Below, piece by piece: positions 32,594 to 44,300 of a stretch of DNA of 64,000 bases (positions within the stretch are counted from its first letter, which is position 1; every line of letters begins with the position of its first letter). The position numbers were made by a program, and so were the translations under genes. The stretch is taken from NCBI RefSeq assembly GCF_021130785.1, contig NC_060208.1:170618501-170682500 (forward strand), written 5' to 3'. Source of the stretch: Homalodisca vitripennis. Its lineage: Eukaryota; Arthropoda; Insecta; Hemiptera; Cicadellidae. Under the pieces are notes generated by a model that was not told where the DNA came from, searched no databases, and was given only the letters and a program-made list of their open reading frames with translations.

Positions 32594-33345
32594 GCGTGTA
32601 GCTACTGAAAATTCACGAGCAACGAGAGCTACATCTGCAAGATATGCGGGCAGCGTGCGTCACAGCGTGTAGCTACTGAAAATTCACGAGCAACGAGAGA
32701 GAGCGACATCTGCAAGATATGCGTCAGCGTGCGTCACAGCGTGTAGCTACTGAAAATTCACGAGCAACGAGAGCGACATCTGTAAGATATGCGTCAGCGT
32801 GCGTCACAGCGTGTAGCTACTGAAAATTCACGAGCAACGAGAGCTACATCTGCAAGATATGCGGCAGCGTGCGTCACAGCGTGTAGCTACTGAAAATTCA
32901 CGAGCAACGAGAGCTACATCTGCAAGATATGCGGCAGCGTGCGTCACAGCGTGTAGCTACTGAAAATTCACGAGCAACGAGAGCGACATCTGCAAGATAT
33001 GCGTCAGCGTGCGTCACAGCGTGTAGCTACTGAAAATTTACGAGCAACGAGAGCGACATCTGTAAGATATGCGTCAGCGTGCGTCACAGCGTGTAGCTAC
33101 TGAAAAATTCACGAGCAACGAGAGCTACATCTGCAAGATATGCGGCAGCGTGCGTCACAGCGTGTAGCTACTGAAAATTCACGAGCAACGAGAGCTACAT
33201 CTGCAAGATATGCGGCAGCGTGCGTCACAGCGTGTAGCTACTGAAAATTCACGAGCAACGAGAGCGACATCTGCAAGATATGCGGCAGCGTGCGTCACTG
33301 CATGTAGCTACCGAAAATTACGAGCAACGAGAGTACCGATTTGAA
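32594..33345 (+). repeat. 70-bp satellite array, left (about 10.5 copies)
   Basis: The unit is 70 bases, beginning GTGTAGCTACTGAAAATTCA and ending GCGTGCGTCACAGC. Unit starts are near 32,596, 32,667, 32,741, 32,811, 32,881, 32,951, 33,021, 33,091, 33,162, 33,232 and 33,302. Two variants (CGACATC with GCGTCAGCG, and CTACATC with GCGGCAGCG) are interspersed. Read in one frame a unit gives HEQRERHLQDMRQRASQ, an arginine-rich peptide repeat, but 70 is not a multiple of three, so the frame changes in each copy. Confidence 0.95.
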
Positions 33346-33650
33346 GAACAAAGACGTTGATATAGAAGACGTCGTAGGGCTCTAGAACGTAATAATTATT
33401 TTCCGACATATAAATGTGCCGTTACAACAGCTGTGCAATATCACGCCTCAGGACCATTTGAAATGTTGTGTATCCATTGCGGTGCATTGCATTTCTCTGA
33501 GGAACGCGTTTATAATCGCATAAAATAGAAATTCTTTTGGTAAATGTTGTTTGCATGGACGAATTTTAATGGAACAACAAACATTTTGAAATGAATTAGT
33601 ACGTATTTTTATAAACCGTCACCCATATTTGGAAGAGTTTCATAAAAAAT
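33346..33650 (+). pseudogene. Helitron-like Rep/helicase N-terminal zinc fragment, left copy
   Basis: Directly after the satellite, one frame gives a basic stretch and then CIHCGALHFSEERVYNR. In an adjacent frame there is a CC-containing segment and WNELVRIF/FINRHPYLEEFHK-like sequence. The 'CxxCGALHF.eE' motif followed by a CC box is characteristic of the region before the HUH nuclease in Helitron proteins. There it also follows arginine-rich ~23-residue repeats, which would explain the satellite. The nuclease and helicase domains themselves are absent. Helitron identity is a moderate-confidence inference. Confidence 0.5.
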
Positions 33651-33929
33651 AAGTAACATAAAAGCATATTTTTCTCTAGAATTCTTTAATGCAGAAGATT
33701 TCAGAACAATAATAATAGCCATGGGATTTATAGTTTTATCTTTTGCGGATAAGTATATCATAAAATGAATCCCAAAACACCCATTTACCAGAAAGAATAC
33801 CGAGCAGAGTGCGGTTTCCTGGTATTATTGATAATAATTCAAGAAAATATATTTTTATGTATAATTAAATAGCATTGAAATTCGTAGTTTCATATCACCT
33901 GACTGAAGCATTTTTTAAAATTTTTTTTT

Positions 33930-35310
33930 CTGTTTTTAATATAATATACCATAGTTTTATAGTATATGAAATAAAATGAACTGAAACATGTCGCCTCCTA
34001 TAGAGGCGAAGTTAGGACTACAAAGCCCTCTCTTACACTTAACCTCTAAACACAAATGAAGAAAATAAAATGAAACAATTAATATTACAATTTTGTAACT
34101 GGCATGTAAAACTAAATTACGTTTACTAATAGATTACGAAACATCAAAAATTTACATTTTAAAATTAAAAATTGAGTATATTGATTGAACTCTAACAAAC
34201 TCATATTTGATGCAGTAATAAAATAATAGAATTATGACATCCTTACAGGCTTTCATTCTCCATTCATTCAGGTTACATGCAGTTGCCCCAAGTGCGACCA
34301 CAAGAACCACCAATCGTCACTCCTGCCGAGTCCGCAGCAGAAATGCCCCAACTTCAGTCCCAAAGCGATCGCGCTTGTCAATAACTCTGATATTATCTGG
34401 GAGAGCGTTCCACAATCGACATGCGGAAAACAGTGAAAGATTTATTATATGGGACTGTCCGATGAATTGGAATTGATAATAAGGATGCACCCCTACGAGT
34501 TCTACGACCACTGATATCAGACATAAAAACAAGGTTTGGGTCTAACAACTTGGGACTACCATTATGTATTATTGTGTGCAACAGAATACGTAAATAAAGA
34601 TCTCTAAGTTTCTTTGGATTTTAATAGGGGTAATTACTTAAAATAGGGGAATACATGATCATCACGTCTTAGGTTGAAAATGAACCGAATACAATAATTC
34701 TGTGCACAATGAATTTTATTATTAAGCTCAACAGTCATGTCATTGATCTCCACGTCACAGTAATTGAAATGAGACAAAACTAGAGTATTCAACAGCATCA
34801 CTCTGACATGTAAACGGCAAGTATTGAGCAAACCGTTTGAGCTTTCGTAAACAAGTAAAAATCCTGTTTCACATTAGCGACACCTGCTCAGCCCTGCTCT
34901 AGAGTTTTCACTTTTTCTTTGTAAACAAATTCGTTGTTGGTCAGTATCAGTTTTTGGAACAATATTGATGGCAATTTTATTAATAAGTCTTTTATAGCCT
35001 ATTAAAATACAGTTACTTTTGGTTTCATTTAGTTTTAAGTCCATGTCTGCAAGGCCAGTTAGCTATTAGGCCAGAGTCAAAATCAGAGTTGTACACAAGT
35101 ATCTATCTCATCAGGTAAAAAGTAGCGCAAATTTGTAAATCGTCAGCATACAGGTGGAACTTTGAGTGTCGGAGGTTAGTAGTGATGTCACCAATATAGA
35201 ATGAAAAAAGAAGTGGTTCAAGTACAAAACCCTGGAGCACCCCTCGGGTGACAGGTCTCCACTCGGAGAAACCCTCTGTTGGTCCTGACACACTGCTACC
35301 TTTCAGAGAG
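33930..35310 (-). mobile_element. Third LINE, 3' fragment, left-arm copy
   Basis: Read leftward. The RT part shows TRGVLQGFVLEPLLFSFYIG and FHLYADDLQI (catalytic YADD near 35,135-35,150). The C-terminal region follows at 34,634-34,831 (LVLSHFNYCDVEINDMT, then QNYCIRFIFNLRRDDHVF) and 34,320-34,580 (SGRRTRRGASLLSIPIHRT, RLWNALPDNIRV). A non-coding 3' end runs to ~33,930. These are the usual downstream blocks of CR1/Jockey-group ORF2. The 5' portion is missing and there are several frameshifts. Confidence 0.75.
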
Positions 35311-36875
35311 ATATGACCCCACCCACTGACACAACCATCAGATAAACCATACTACAAAATCAAATAAAGTCAAAACATATGTTGAGTATATGTATGTATA
35401 GAATATGTTAAAGAGCGAATGTTTTTATCGTGCTCTATTTCTTATAATTACTTCCTCAAATTCAGACCTGTAGGAAAAATAAATAAAATGTAGACCTTCA
35501 GTTACTGGTTATTCATACAACAAACTATTCAACAATAAATACATTGTTGTACACAGCTGACTTCAAGAACACGGGTGACGAACGAACGTTTCGAGAAGTG
35601 GAGTTAGTAGAACACATTTGCATGGTAATTCCACAGATTGTACTAAACTTAGTAATCAAATTACAAGTTTACTCAGTTGGTAGACAAGATCCGCATAGTA
35701 ACTGCTTTCCTTGCTAACTGTGTTGGGTTTTACGAATTGAATATTCCGCTTTGATTTTGATGTTCAATTGATCAAATTACTGGTAATAATTTATATTGCC
35801 AATTAAGTAAATGATAAAATAAGAGGACATAGTTTCCTCTCTATGTAATGTAATATGTTCTGTGAACTAATGATAATGGAGTGGTGTGGTTACTCTTTAT
35901 ATAGTGTGTTATCATGTATTATCTATACAGTCACTTAAAACTAAAGATTCTGCATATGATAGAAATAAAATACAACGTATTAAACAACAAAATAACCTAT
36001 TCGTTTGAAATATATCGATTAGTATGATGTGGATATGGTTCGCAATAGTTGAAACTTACTTGTGAATAAATGAAATGAGGTGAAAACAGGAATGGTTGAC
36101 AAAATTACGTCTGTAATGATTAACAACATAAGTAAAATACTTCGACGGCACCAGAGTTTATCTTAGAATGGAAGTAGATTAATGTGATTGTAAGTAGATG
36201 ATTTTTAATGAAGAAGACTTTCCAGATCTAAGCGTGTATTATATTTACATGATTGGAGCAACAACACAAACGGTACTATAGTATCGGAGATATTTTTTCC
36301 CCCATGTAGACTGGACTAACTTACTTACACATTTTCTTGATGAGAGTAAGACTACTAGGGCACGGAGAATAACTTTATTGGAATAAGGCTGTAAGTGTCG
36401 AAAGTAAACACTTTTTGACTACAGTACGCTTCTCAGACTATGTATTTATTGCTGATTGTGGCAACAAGCCAAAATCAACTATGGCGTGTAAAATATAATT
36501 GATTCGAACCATTAATGCTTTTTCAAGGGCTAAAATGTTGTTCCTTTTGAATCCCTTAAAATGAACACTGATGTAATATGTACCTTAAAGTTATGTGTAC
36601 TGCCAATTAAAATATCATATTCATGCTATCATAATAGGATTCATCCTATTACGTAACGAGTACCTTCACTTAGATTGTCCAAAATAGTACAAGTATTACT
36701 GATATTGTTGGACACATTTCTTAAAATATTATAAATAGAGTTAATAAGGGGCAAGACAGACAATAATTTGTGTCTGGAACAAATTCAGTACACATATTAC
36801 TATTAATTGAATTTTTCAAAGCTAAATTCGTGTCACTTTTGCTAAATCAATAACAATGAGTTTTGTTACTATAGT
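35311..36875. other. Inner non-coding part of the left arm
   Basis: No gene is recognised. The sequence is shared with 56,643-58,190 in inverted orientation at high identity. A short frame here (around 36,190-36,380) also appears in the other arm but has no known domain. Confidence 0.6.
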
Positions 36876-36939
36876 TATTGATAGAATTTTTAAAATAGTT
36901 GTAGCCACTAACCGGCCCTGTGCCTACAGTTCACATTTT

Positions 36940-37560
36940 TCAATGTCTGCTCGTATACCTATCTGATAATTTGCTGTAGGGAAATATCTTACAAATAACA
37001 CCACAGGAATACTTAACTAAGTTGACATTTTTTTATGTATATTAAACTAGGGCATTGTCTTTCACTTTGCCTTATTGCTATACACCAACTGGGTCATGTT
37101 TTGTGTATTTTGTGTTAGCTGGAGAATAGCCAATGCTCACAGCATAATGTCAAACTCATTAGTATTAAACAACAGGCTCATTAGCTGATATTTGACTATT
37201 AATTACCGATCCTACACCGCACGTTGTAACAATGCTTCCATAGTCCCTCGGTTTAATCAAGTACTACATAGAAAGTTAATAATTATTTCTATGGGTACTT
37301 ATTTAAGTCAAACGGAAATTTAAAGAATTATCTTTTTAACAGAACTATCTGATTACATGTAATTAATCAGAGTTCTGATACAATGAACCCCTTGTTATAC
37401 CCTTTGTAAGGTTGTGGCTCTCTAACTGAGAAGTCACGGGTTTTGATTTCCGAGAAGGTCAATGGTAATTTTCAAATAGATTTGGAATGTTTATTGCAAC
37501 TTATAAAAAGTCTACAGGCGTTGAAAGAACCCCGAAAAAATAACAGTTAAAGCACATAAC
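36940..37560 (+). repeat. Mosaic repeat block A, copy 2
   Basis: Same orientation as 4,830-5,470; the core 37,080-37,250 is nearly identical. It lies just inside the left arm of the giant inverted repeat. Confidence 0.8.
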
Positions 37561-37599
37561 TCTCTGTAATACATAACGTGTGTAATACAGAACAAAAAA

Positions 37600-38125
37600 C
37601 TCTATGAACAGAGACTTTTACGGATAGCGAAACGAGATAATATTTGGCATTCAACGTTTAACATTATTACCATTAAACTTATAATTGTAATTCATATGGC
37701 TGTGTTGCCTCAACCAAGTTATCTATGTTATTCCGTTTTAAATGATGTGTAAAATACGAGTAAATATTACTTGATAGAAAGGATATAAGATAATAATAGT
37801 AACAATAGTTTACTCCTGTCTGATGAAGTGGCCAGTTTTGTTGTGATATTTAATATCCTGGCAAAAATGTAAAATTGTAATGAAAAAAAAAAGCATATTT
37901 TTATTCAACTTCAAATATTGTTGTGATAAAAATAATAATTTACTAGAATTAATGATCTTTAACTGAAGAATGTAATACTGGCTATAACATTTTAATTTTG
38001 CTGTATTTATAAATTAGACATTTTTAAAGATATTTGATATATATAAGACACGTGAGAACCTTTGAAAATATTTATTATGGAAATAACGTATTTTCTTCAT
38101 AAACTTTATATATTGAGAACTCTCT
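37600..38125 (+). repeat. Mosaic repeat block B, copy 2
   Basis: Aligns with 7,290-7,830 with moderate divergence. Confidence 0.65.
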
Positions 38126-39090
38126 CGGTCTACGAAATCCTGAGTAGGAAATCAGATTTGCGTCTATTTTTTTAAATCAGCAGCAATTTTCAGTCATTAC
38201 CTTTTTAATTACAATTCTCTGAATAGTTTTCACGATTAAAGTAGTTAGTGAATTATGTATTCTTGTATTATAAATGTTACTATTATGTAGACTACTAATA
38301 CTTTTATCTTATTAATTTTACATGCTTTTGAACTATTTCGTAAAGACTCGGTTATTTTATGCGAAAACAAAAGAATGAGACGTATAGGTTAAAAATAAAA
38401 CAAATATAAAACAGTGGTCAAATTTGATTTATATCGTGTTTAGTGATCTTAGTTTATAGGCTTCCAGTGTCATAACATATGACTGAAACTGAGTGTCATT
38501 TGTTTCTAATTATCTCTTTGTCTGAACATGGTTAGCTACAACGAGATCGATATATGTCAAGAAGATGATTAATTATCTAATTAATATTTGGAGTTTGAAC
38601 CGGAAACATACAGCAGATGCGTGATCATTTAGATTTTGCTCTTAAAAGTAACCTTTTAGTGTATATAAAAAGACTCTTTAACTGTCTTAATATTTCAATT
38701 TGGGATTAAACTGTCATTCACAATCCGACTGTAATATAAAAACACATTGCAATTATCTAATTTGAAGTAAATACTTTCCAGATTAATTCCAAAAACATAA
38801 TTCCATGTTATTGTCTAATGAAATAAGAGATAGTATAATTATTTTTAAAAAGAAATTTGCCCCTTGAGAAGTAACCTGCCGTTAAACAGAAGTTGCCATT
38901 AGGGATTTCCCCCGCCGCGCGTATTACAGAACTCCAAGGGAACACTAAGATGTTTTGGTAATTTAGGGTTTTATTTCACTCTTGCTTGGATAAAACAAGG
39001 GTGTATAAAAACTCTGGGAATTTTGTTTTCTTAAGCTCTCCCCAAGTGTAGGTTTGTATAAATGAAATAGAGATAAAGAACAGCTGTAGA
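38110..39090 (+). repeat. Mosaic repeat block C, copy 2
   Basis: Aligns with the later part of 9,780-10,930, beginning at CTCGGTCTA and ending near TAAATGAAATAGAGATAAAG. In this copy block C follows directly on block B, whereas in copy 1 about 2 kb separate them. Confidence 0.7.
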
Positions 39091-39282
39091 TGAAAATAAA
39101 TTAAAAATATATATACAGTATATGTATAAATAAATACATTAAATTTGTATAAATGGCCAGAAACTAATTTAATATCAATAAATATAGTACGCATAATGTA
39201 CTTACTACGCCGGGACTTGAACCTCATTTTTACAAACGGCCAAGTACAATATCATTGAATCGTAAAACGGAAGGGCTCAGTG

Positions 39283-39330
39283 GTGTAGTGGTAGCGCACT
39301 CGCCCGGCACGTAAGATAAGATTTTATATT
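39283..39330 (+). mobile_element. tRNA-derived SINE head fragment
   Basis: GGGCTCAGTGGTGTAGTGGT is followed by AGCGCACTCGCCCGGCA. TGGTGTAGTGG matches the pol III A-box and the next bases resemble a tRNA D-arm/anticodon arm. The element stops after ~45 bases. Confidence 0.5.
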
Positions 39331-39484
39331 TATTGAATTTAAATTATGCTATTGCTATTTATACAAAATCAAACTGATGTACATAAAAGTTGATTGAAAG
39401 GTATTTGGTCTTCCGATCATATGTTTGATTAGTTATTAAAATGCATATATGACAGAAACGGCCTAATGTAAAATAATTAAATCA

Positions 39485-39600
39485 TCGTAACGCACTCACC
39501 CGCCAAGTGAGAGATCCACGTCCGAGTCCCGGTGGAGCAAGTATTTTTTGTGATTCAATTAATTGTGTGTGTGTGCATTTAATGTGCTTGCACGATATAA
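39485..39600 (+). mobile_element. tRNA-derived SINE, B-box half
   Basis: CGCACTCACCCGCCAAGTGA is followed by GAGATCCACG and a B-box-like TCCGAGTCCCGG, then GGAGCAAGTATTTTTTGTGA. Together with the head at 39,283 this reconstitutes a tRNA-like layout, but ~150 bases of unrelated AT-rich DNA lie between. They are either two partial copies or one copy with an insertion. Confidence 0.55.
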
Positions 39601-39774
39601 CGCTACCACGTGAACACTGAAGTTGGTACAGAGATAATACTTTATACATAGCTAGGATATTTAACTCTTTGGAATCTTTATTATAAACAAATGGATACAA
39701 AGAACTTTAATAAGAAAAGTGTTCACTGACTTTTGAATTACTTTAAAAGGGAAACAAAAATATGGCAACAATAC

Positions 39775-39950
39775 AAGTGTCGTCCGGTCGATATAGAATC
39801 AATAAGAGCGGCGAGGCGACGAGTCGCGGATGGCGACAGAAGTTTATGGACTTAGCGCTGTCTGTACATCTCATAAAGCTGTGACGTCACAATACAGTAT
39901 CACGTCACTGAGACACAGACCATTGTAAATGTATAAGAGAGAGGAAATAG
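39775..39950 (+). repeat. Mosaic repeat block D, copy 2
   Basis: Matches 7,820-7,980, including the conserved palindrome GTGACGTCAC. Confidence 0.6.
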
Positions 39951-40139
39951 TATTCATTTTTTGTGGGGTCTATAATCAACATTATTTATTTGTTTGTAAA
40001 ATACATTTATGATTAAAACGAATGAAATATGGTTGTTCAATTTTACTTAATTTGCATGGAGAAGAATAAACGATAAAAAATAATTTAGTAAGTCACAGAT
40101 CTCGTACATTAGAGATGTCCATAAGCAGAGTCCACGGGT

Positions 40140-40205
40140 GGCTACCGGCTTGATAATTTCCCTCGGGAAAGCTGTCCTTCATAAATAAAGCTATCAGAGT
40201 AACGC
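40140..40205 (+). repeat. Mosaic repeat block E, copy 2
   Basis: Matches 9,015-9,070 around CCCTCGGGAAAGCTGTCCT. Confidence 0.5.
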
Positions 40206-40568
40206 GTAATCTTTTCTTGTATATTGGTATTCGTCTTTTCATAGATTTATTTATAGATGATAAGATTATGTAATTCATGAGCTTAGTGTTATAAATAAAC
40301 ACTTGAGTTTTTCCTTTATTTTAAAAAATTATATATTTTCAGAAATTAAAATTTACTATTAAATACTATATTTTTATTGCGATGATGATATATTTCTACA
40401 TTCATTGACAAAATAAATACTTCTATTAAAGGTACTTCGCCTTACCTAGTAAAACATTGACAATACTCAGAACATGTAACAAATTAAGAAGTACAGGTAT
40501 TGAAAATGACAAAATATGGTTTCACATTTTAAAATGTTAAGTGTTTATACCTATATACTATACCTAAC

Positions 40569-40573
<5 letters not shown>

Positions 40574-40620
<47 letters not shown>
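40574..40620. repeat. (TA)n microsatellite
   Basis: A pure TA dinucleotide run. Confidence 0.95.
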
Positions 40621-40623
<3 letters not shown>

Positions 40624-41214
40624 GGTTAGTGAAATGCTTTATTACTACAGTAAAAACTTAAGTTAACTTCAATAGATATAGGAAATGCATTAAAAGTCCC
40701 AGTTATTAAAGTCGATTGATCAACAATGCAACAAGCCTCAATGTAGGCAATAGTCAGTTTATGGCTCTGGTGGTATTTAATGTGGGATGAGTAACCTATC
40801 GTCAATAAGATTAATAATGAAAAAAAAAAAACATTAATATTACATTAAAATATAATATATTAACAATCATCACAGTTTGTAGTTGTTATGTGTGTATGTC
40901 ACATATTATACATATTACATTACATATTATATTACATTTTGATATTATTATTTTTATCAAACTAAGAAATATAAATTCAATGTAAGTTCTATCGTTAACC
41001 AAAATACTTGCTTCAAATCTGAGTAAATTATGATTTATTACTGTTTTTCGATACGAACTAAAACGAATTCTGAGAGTATAAATATATTTTTATATCGAAT
41101 AAATAGTGGTAGTATAGCGAGAGCTTCATGTTATATTACTAAAACGTTGGAGGTAAAACCATGATTGGGACCCATTACAAGTACAGGACTTATCGGCTTA
41201 GAATGTATGATTGA

Positions 41215-41350
41215 GAAACAGATATGTTATCGTATTTCTTGGTACAGTCACATACCACACAATAGGGAGGTAGATACAGTTATTGGTTAAGTTGTAATCT
41301 TTGCTATTGTGAGACGACCTAGCCGTTATTTATTTCACATAAACACAGCT
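41215..41350 (+). repeat. Mosaic repeat block F, copy 2
   Basis: Matches 1,880-2,015 in the same orientation with moderate divergence. Confidence 0.5.
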
Positions 41351-44300
41351 TTTAAACTAAACTGGTTGATTAAATTAATATTACATGCAATAATTATAAT
41401 TATAATATTATTTTGATATATGCCCGTTAGTTTTTGTCTTTGGATTTTAAAACCATGAAAAACTTAATCATTTAATTTTGATATATGCTAATTAGTTTAT
41501 CCATAGAATTTAAAAATATTTTTAGAGTTTTTTTTATTATTTAAATATTTAACTAGTAATAATCACACAAAGTACATATAAATTGTCGACAAAACAGATT
41601 AAAAACATTTCCATACTATTGTAAATTGAGATATTTTGGATTTATCAGAACTAATAAATTTCCTAAATCATAAATATAGATAATATTTGGTATTTATCAA
41701 GTTTTATATTATTTTTTTAATCAATAGGAATAATTCTTATAACAATAATTTTTATCACTAGGGGTTGTTGCGTATGATTCTTACGGCATCACTCCTTCTC
41801 ACAGTTTCCTACCTGATAAATCTTGTATTCCTTTATCTTACTTATTGATTCCTACATTATTATTATTAGACGTAATTACAAGTTACTTACGTTAGTGCTA
41901 AATTAGGATAGACAGTTTTAAGAAATGCAGTCCCAATAAATTTAACAAGGATTAATTCATAAGAATTTTTGCCACAATCATGGTTATCTAAAAGTCATTT
42001 AAACACTCTGCCTTGAGATATGTACAATCCTTGTAACTATGTGCGTTGCACTTTTCATACTGTTGCACTGATATGTGTTATACATAAATTGAACAACGTT
42101 TAATATATTTTCTTTTGATAAAAATTCTGTGAATTGTGAACGTACGTAAATTTTCACCATTCGTTAACAGTGCATAAAAATTCTCATATTTTACTTTTTA
42201 TTAATAGTCTTAACTGTAAATCCGGAGATATGATTATATATGTTTATATTTTGCAATCATTTTTACCATTATATATATATATATAAATTAGTATCATCGT
42301 TTAATACTTATATCGTTTACTACTCCTCTTTCTGAGAACTTACCACTTATTATTATTTCTGGTGATTTTATTCAAACTTTAAACAGTTATTATTTTGAAG
42401 TCAATTGAATTCTTATGTAACAGAAAAATGTTAAGAATAAATGGAATATAAAAAACCAAACTTACAAAACATTTATTAAAAAATTGTAGTATTTTCCGTT
42501 AATGTTAGGTTTTAATATTTGTACTATATGCTTTTTTAAATATAATATACTTGTACTAAAAATAACATCTACCGATTAAAATGTATTTATATAAAGGGAA
42601 AACTTATTTAAATGAGTTTTAAACAATTACCTATGTACAGACATCTGATACATACTGGAGAACCTTTCATTTGCCGAACTGAAAATATCAATCATTCGAA
42701 TTGCAAATCCGACCCCAGGTGTCTGGGAATTGTCAGTTTTACATTTCATACAAAATGTACGATAGCTTCATCAATCACAACCGTCATTTATTTTGAAATG
42801 GCGAAAGAAAAACACATTGGTATCAGTTCCACACTGCTCTTCTCTTGTGAATGGAACATGTTTCAGCGCAATGTAATTCTCAAGGTGGCATACACATTTT
42901 AAGAATAACACTATTTTAAATTTAGAATATTTTAATTAAATATCTTCTTGAATGGTTCAAAATAAACTAAATAGCATACTTTAGTACTTGATAGTATTGC
43001 AAATTGTCACGTAGAATTTTCTACACACAGATGTCGACATAATTGTTATATTAAATTATTAATTTAGTGTTTAATCATACTATTAATTATATCATTAGGT
43101 CTAGAAATACAATTGATGCTTTACTAATATTTTAGTTTTTTTTTTTTTTAAATATAATGCAATAAATTACAGCTTCGAATGTTTTTAACTATGAGGAAAT
43201 TTAAATATTAACTAATAATCACAAATAATGGCGAGGTAAAAGATTTAAATAGTTATTATCTGGTTTTACTTGTAATGTTGTTGCACGGATAACACTTTTT
43301 ACAGTTTTCCCACCATCAATAATAATTATGAATAATAATCACAATACTAATTAAATTCATAAACTGCATTTGTAAAATAGAAACCGTATTCATAAAATAT
43401 GCAGATGCCAATAAAAATATTGTTGCAAAACCTCACTAAACCTTAGAATTTTTCTTTTTTAAGTTAATTAAAAATTATCTAATTGTACAGAAGCTCTCTT
43501 AGAGAATCAATACAGATATATTTAAACTATTTTGGGATATAAGTCCATGGGAAAGTCCATGACATAAAAGTAATTTAAAGCTAAAACTTCTATTGGATGT
43601 TTCAAATCACGTTAAAAGTTTAGCAATCAACGACTTCGAAAACTATTCCACAAGTTAACAAACTCACGCCCATCACAGGTGTTTACTGTAAAAGTTTGAC
43701 TGGTTTAGAAAACTCTTGTTCAAACTTAAGGAAGAAAAAATTAAGATAGTTTAATAATGTCTAATTATCTTTACTTTGACCTCCTTATGTTAAAAATTAA
43801 CATGTTTACAAAATAACTTACGACACAGTTTAAATATTAATTTTGGATGTATATAAACTGCTGTTTGGAAAGCCTAATGTTGAGTATTTTGTAAATTTAG
43901 ATAACTGAAGAGAAGTGGTTCAAATTATGAGAGTTGAAACATATTAAATTGTACAAGTTTGATGCACCTTTTCTAAAAGACACAAAACATATAATGTTGG
44001 TTAGTGTTTTTATTTAAAAGTTTGACTTCAATATTTAATATGAATAGACAATTATTTTCACTTTTAACTAATAACGAGTTTCAAATGTTAAGTTACTTTT
44101 TAATTAAACATTTTATGTCAAATTAGTACAAATATTTTACTTTTCTTTATTTTGGAACTTTTTCTCCATAAAATGTTTTTCCTTCCTAGCCGAACGAAAA
44201 ATTTACCTTGATATACTTATAATAAAACCTTGATAAGATACACTAAGAGTACAACACACAAGTTTCGGGAATTGGACTATTTTTTGTTTGAAAAGTGCTA

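Larger units (their letters stand above)
32594..36875 (+). repeat. Left arm of a giant inverted repeat
   Basis: This 4.3-kb arm is the near-identical reverse complement of 56,643-60,752. Its inner boundary is ACTATAGT at 36,868-36,875, matched by ACTATAGT at 56,643-56,650. From outside in it carries the 70-bp satellite, a Helitron-like fragment, a leftward LINE 3' fragment and ~1.5 kb of non-coding DNA. Differences between arms are scattered substitutions and small indels, so the duplication is much younger than the mosaic repeats. Confidence 0.9.

Noticed and set aside
32594..33345. Possible CRISPR-like array (regular 70-bp periodicity)
   Set aside because: There are no unique spacers: the whole unit repeats. 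The setting is eukaryotic and no cas genes are present, so it is a satellite.
34234..34476. Frame opposite the LINE fragment in the left arm
   Set aside because: It is the antisense shadow of the LINE ORF2 C-terminal region, which is recognisable on the other strand.
39283..39330. Functional tRNA gene
   Set aside because: Only an A-box-like half is present; the B-box half lies ~150 bases away, with no cloverleaf closing. Better explained as SINE pieces.
42612..42902. 96-codon open frame in the gene-poor stretch
   Set aside because: No domain, no recognisable relatives and ordinary AT-rich context. A frame of this length is expected by chance in 64 kb read in six frames.
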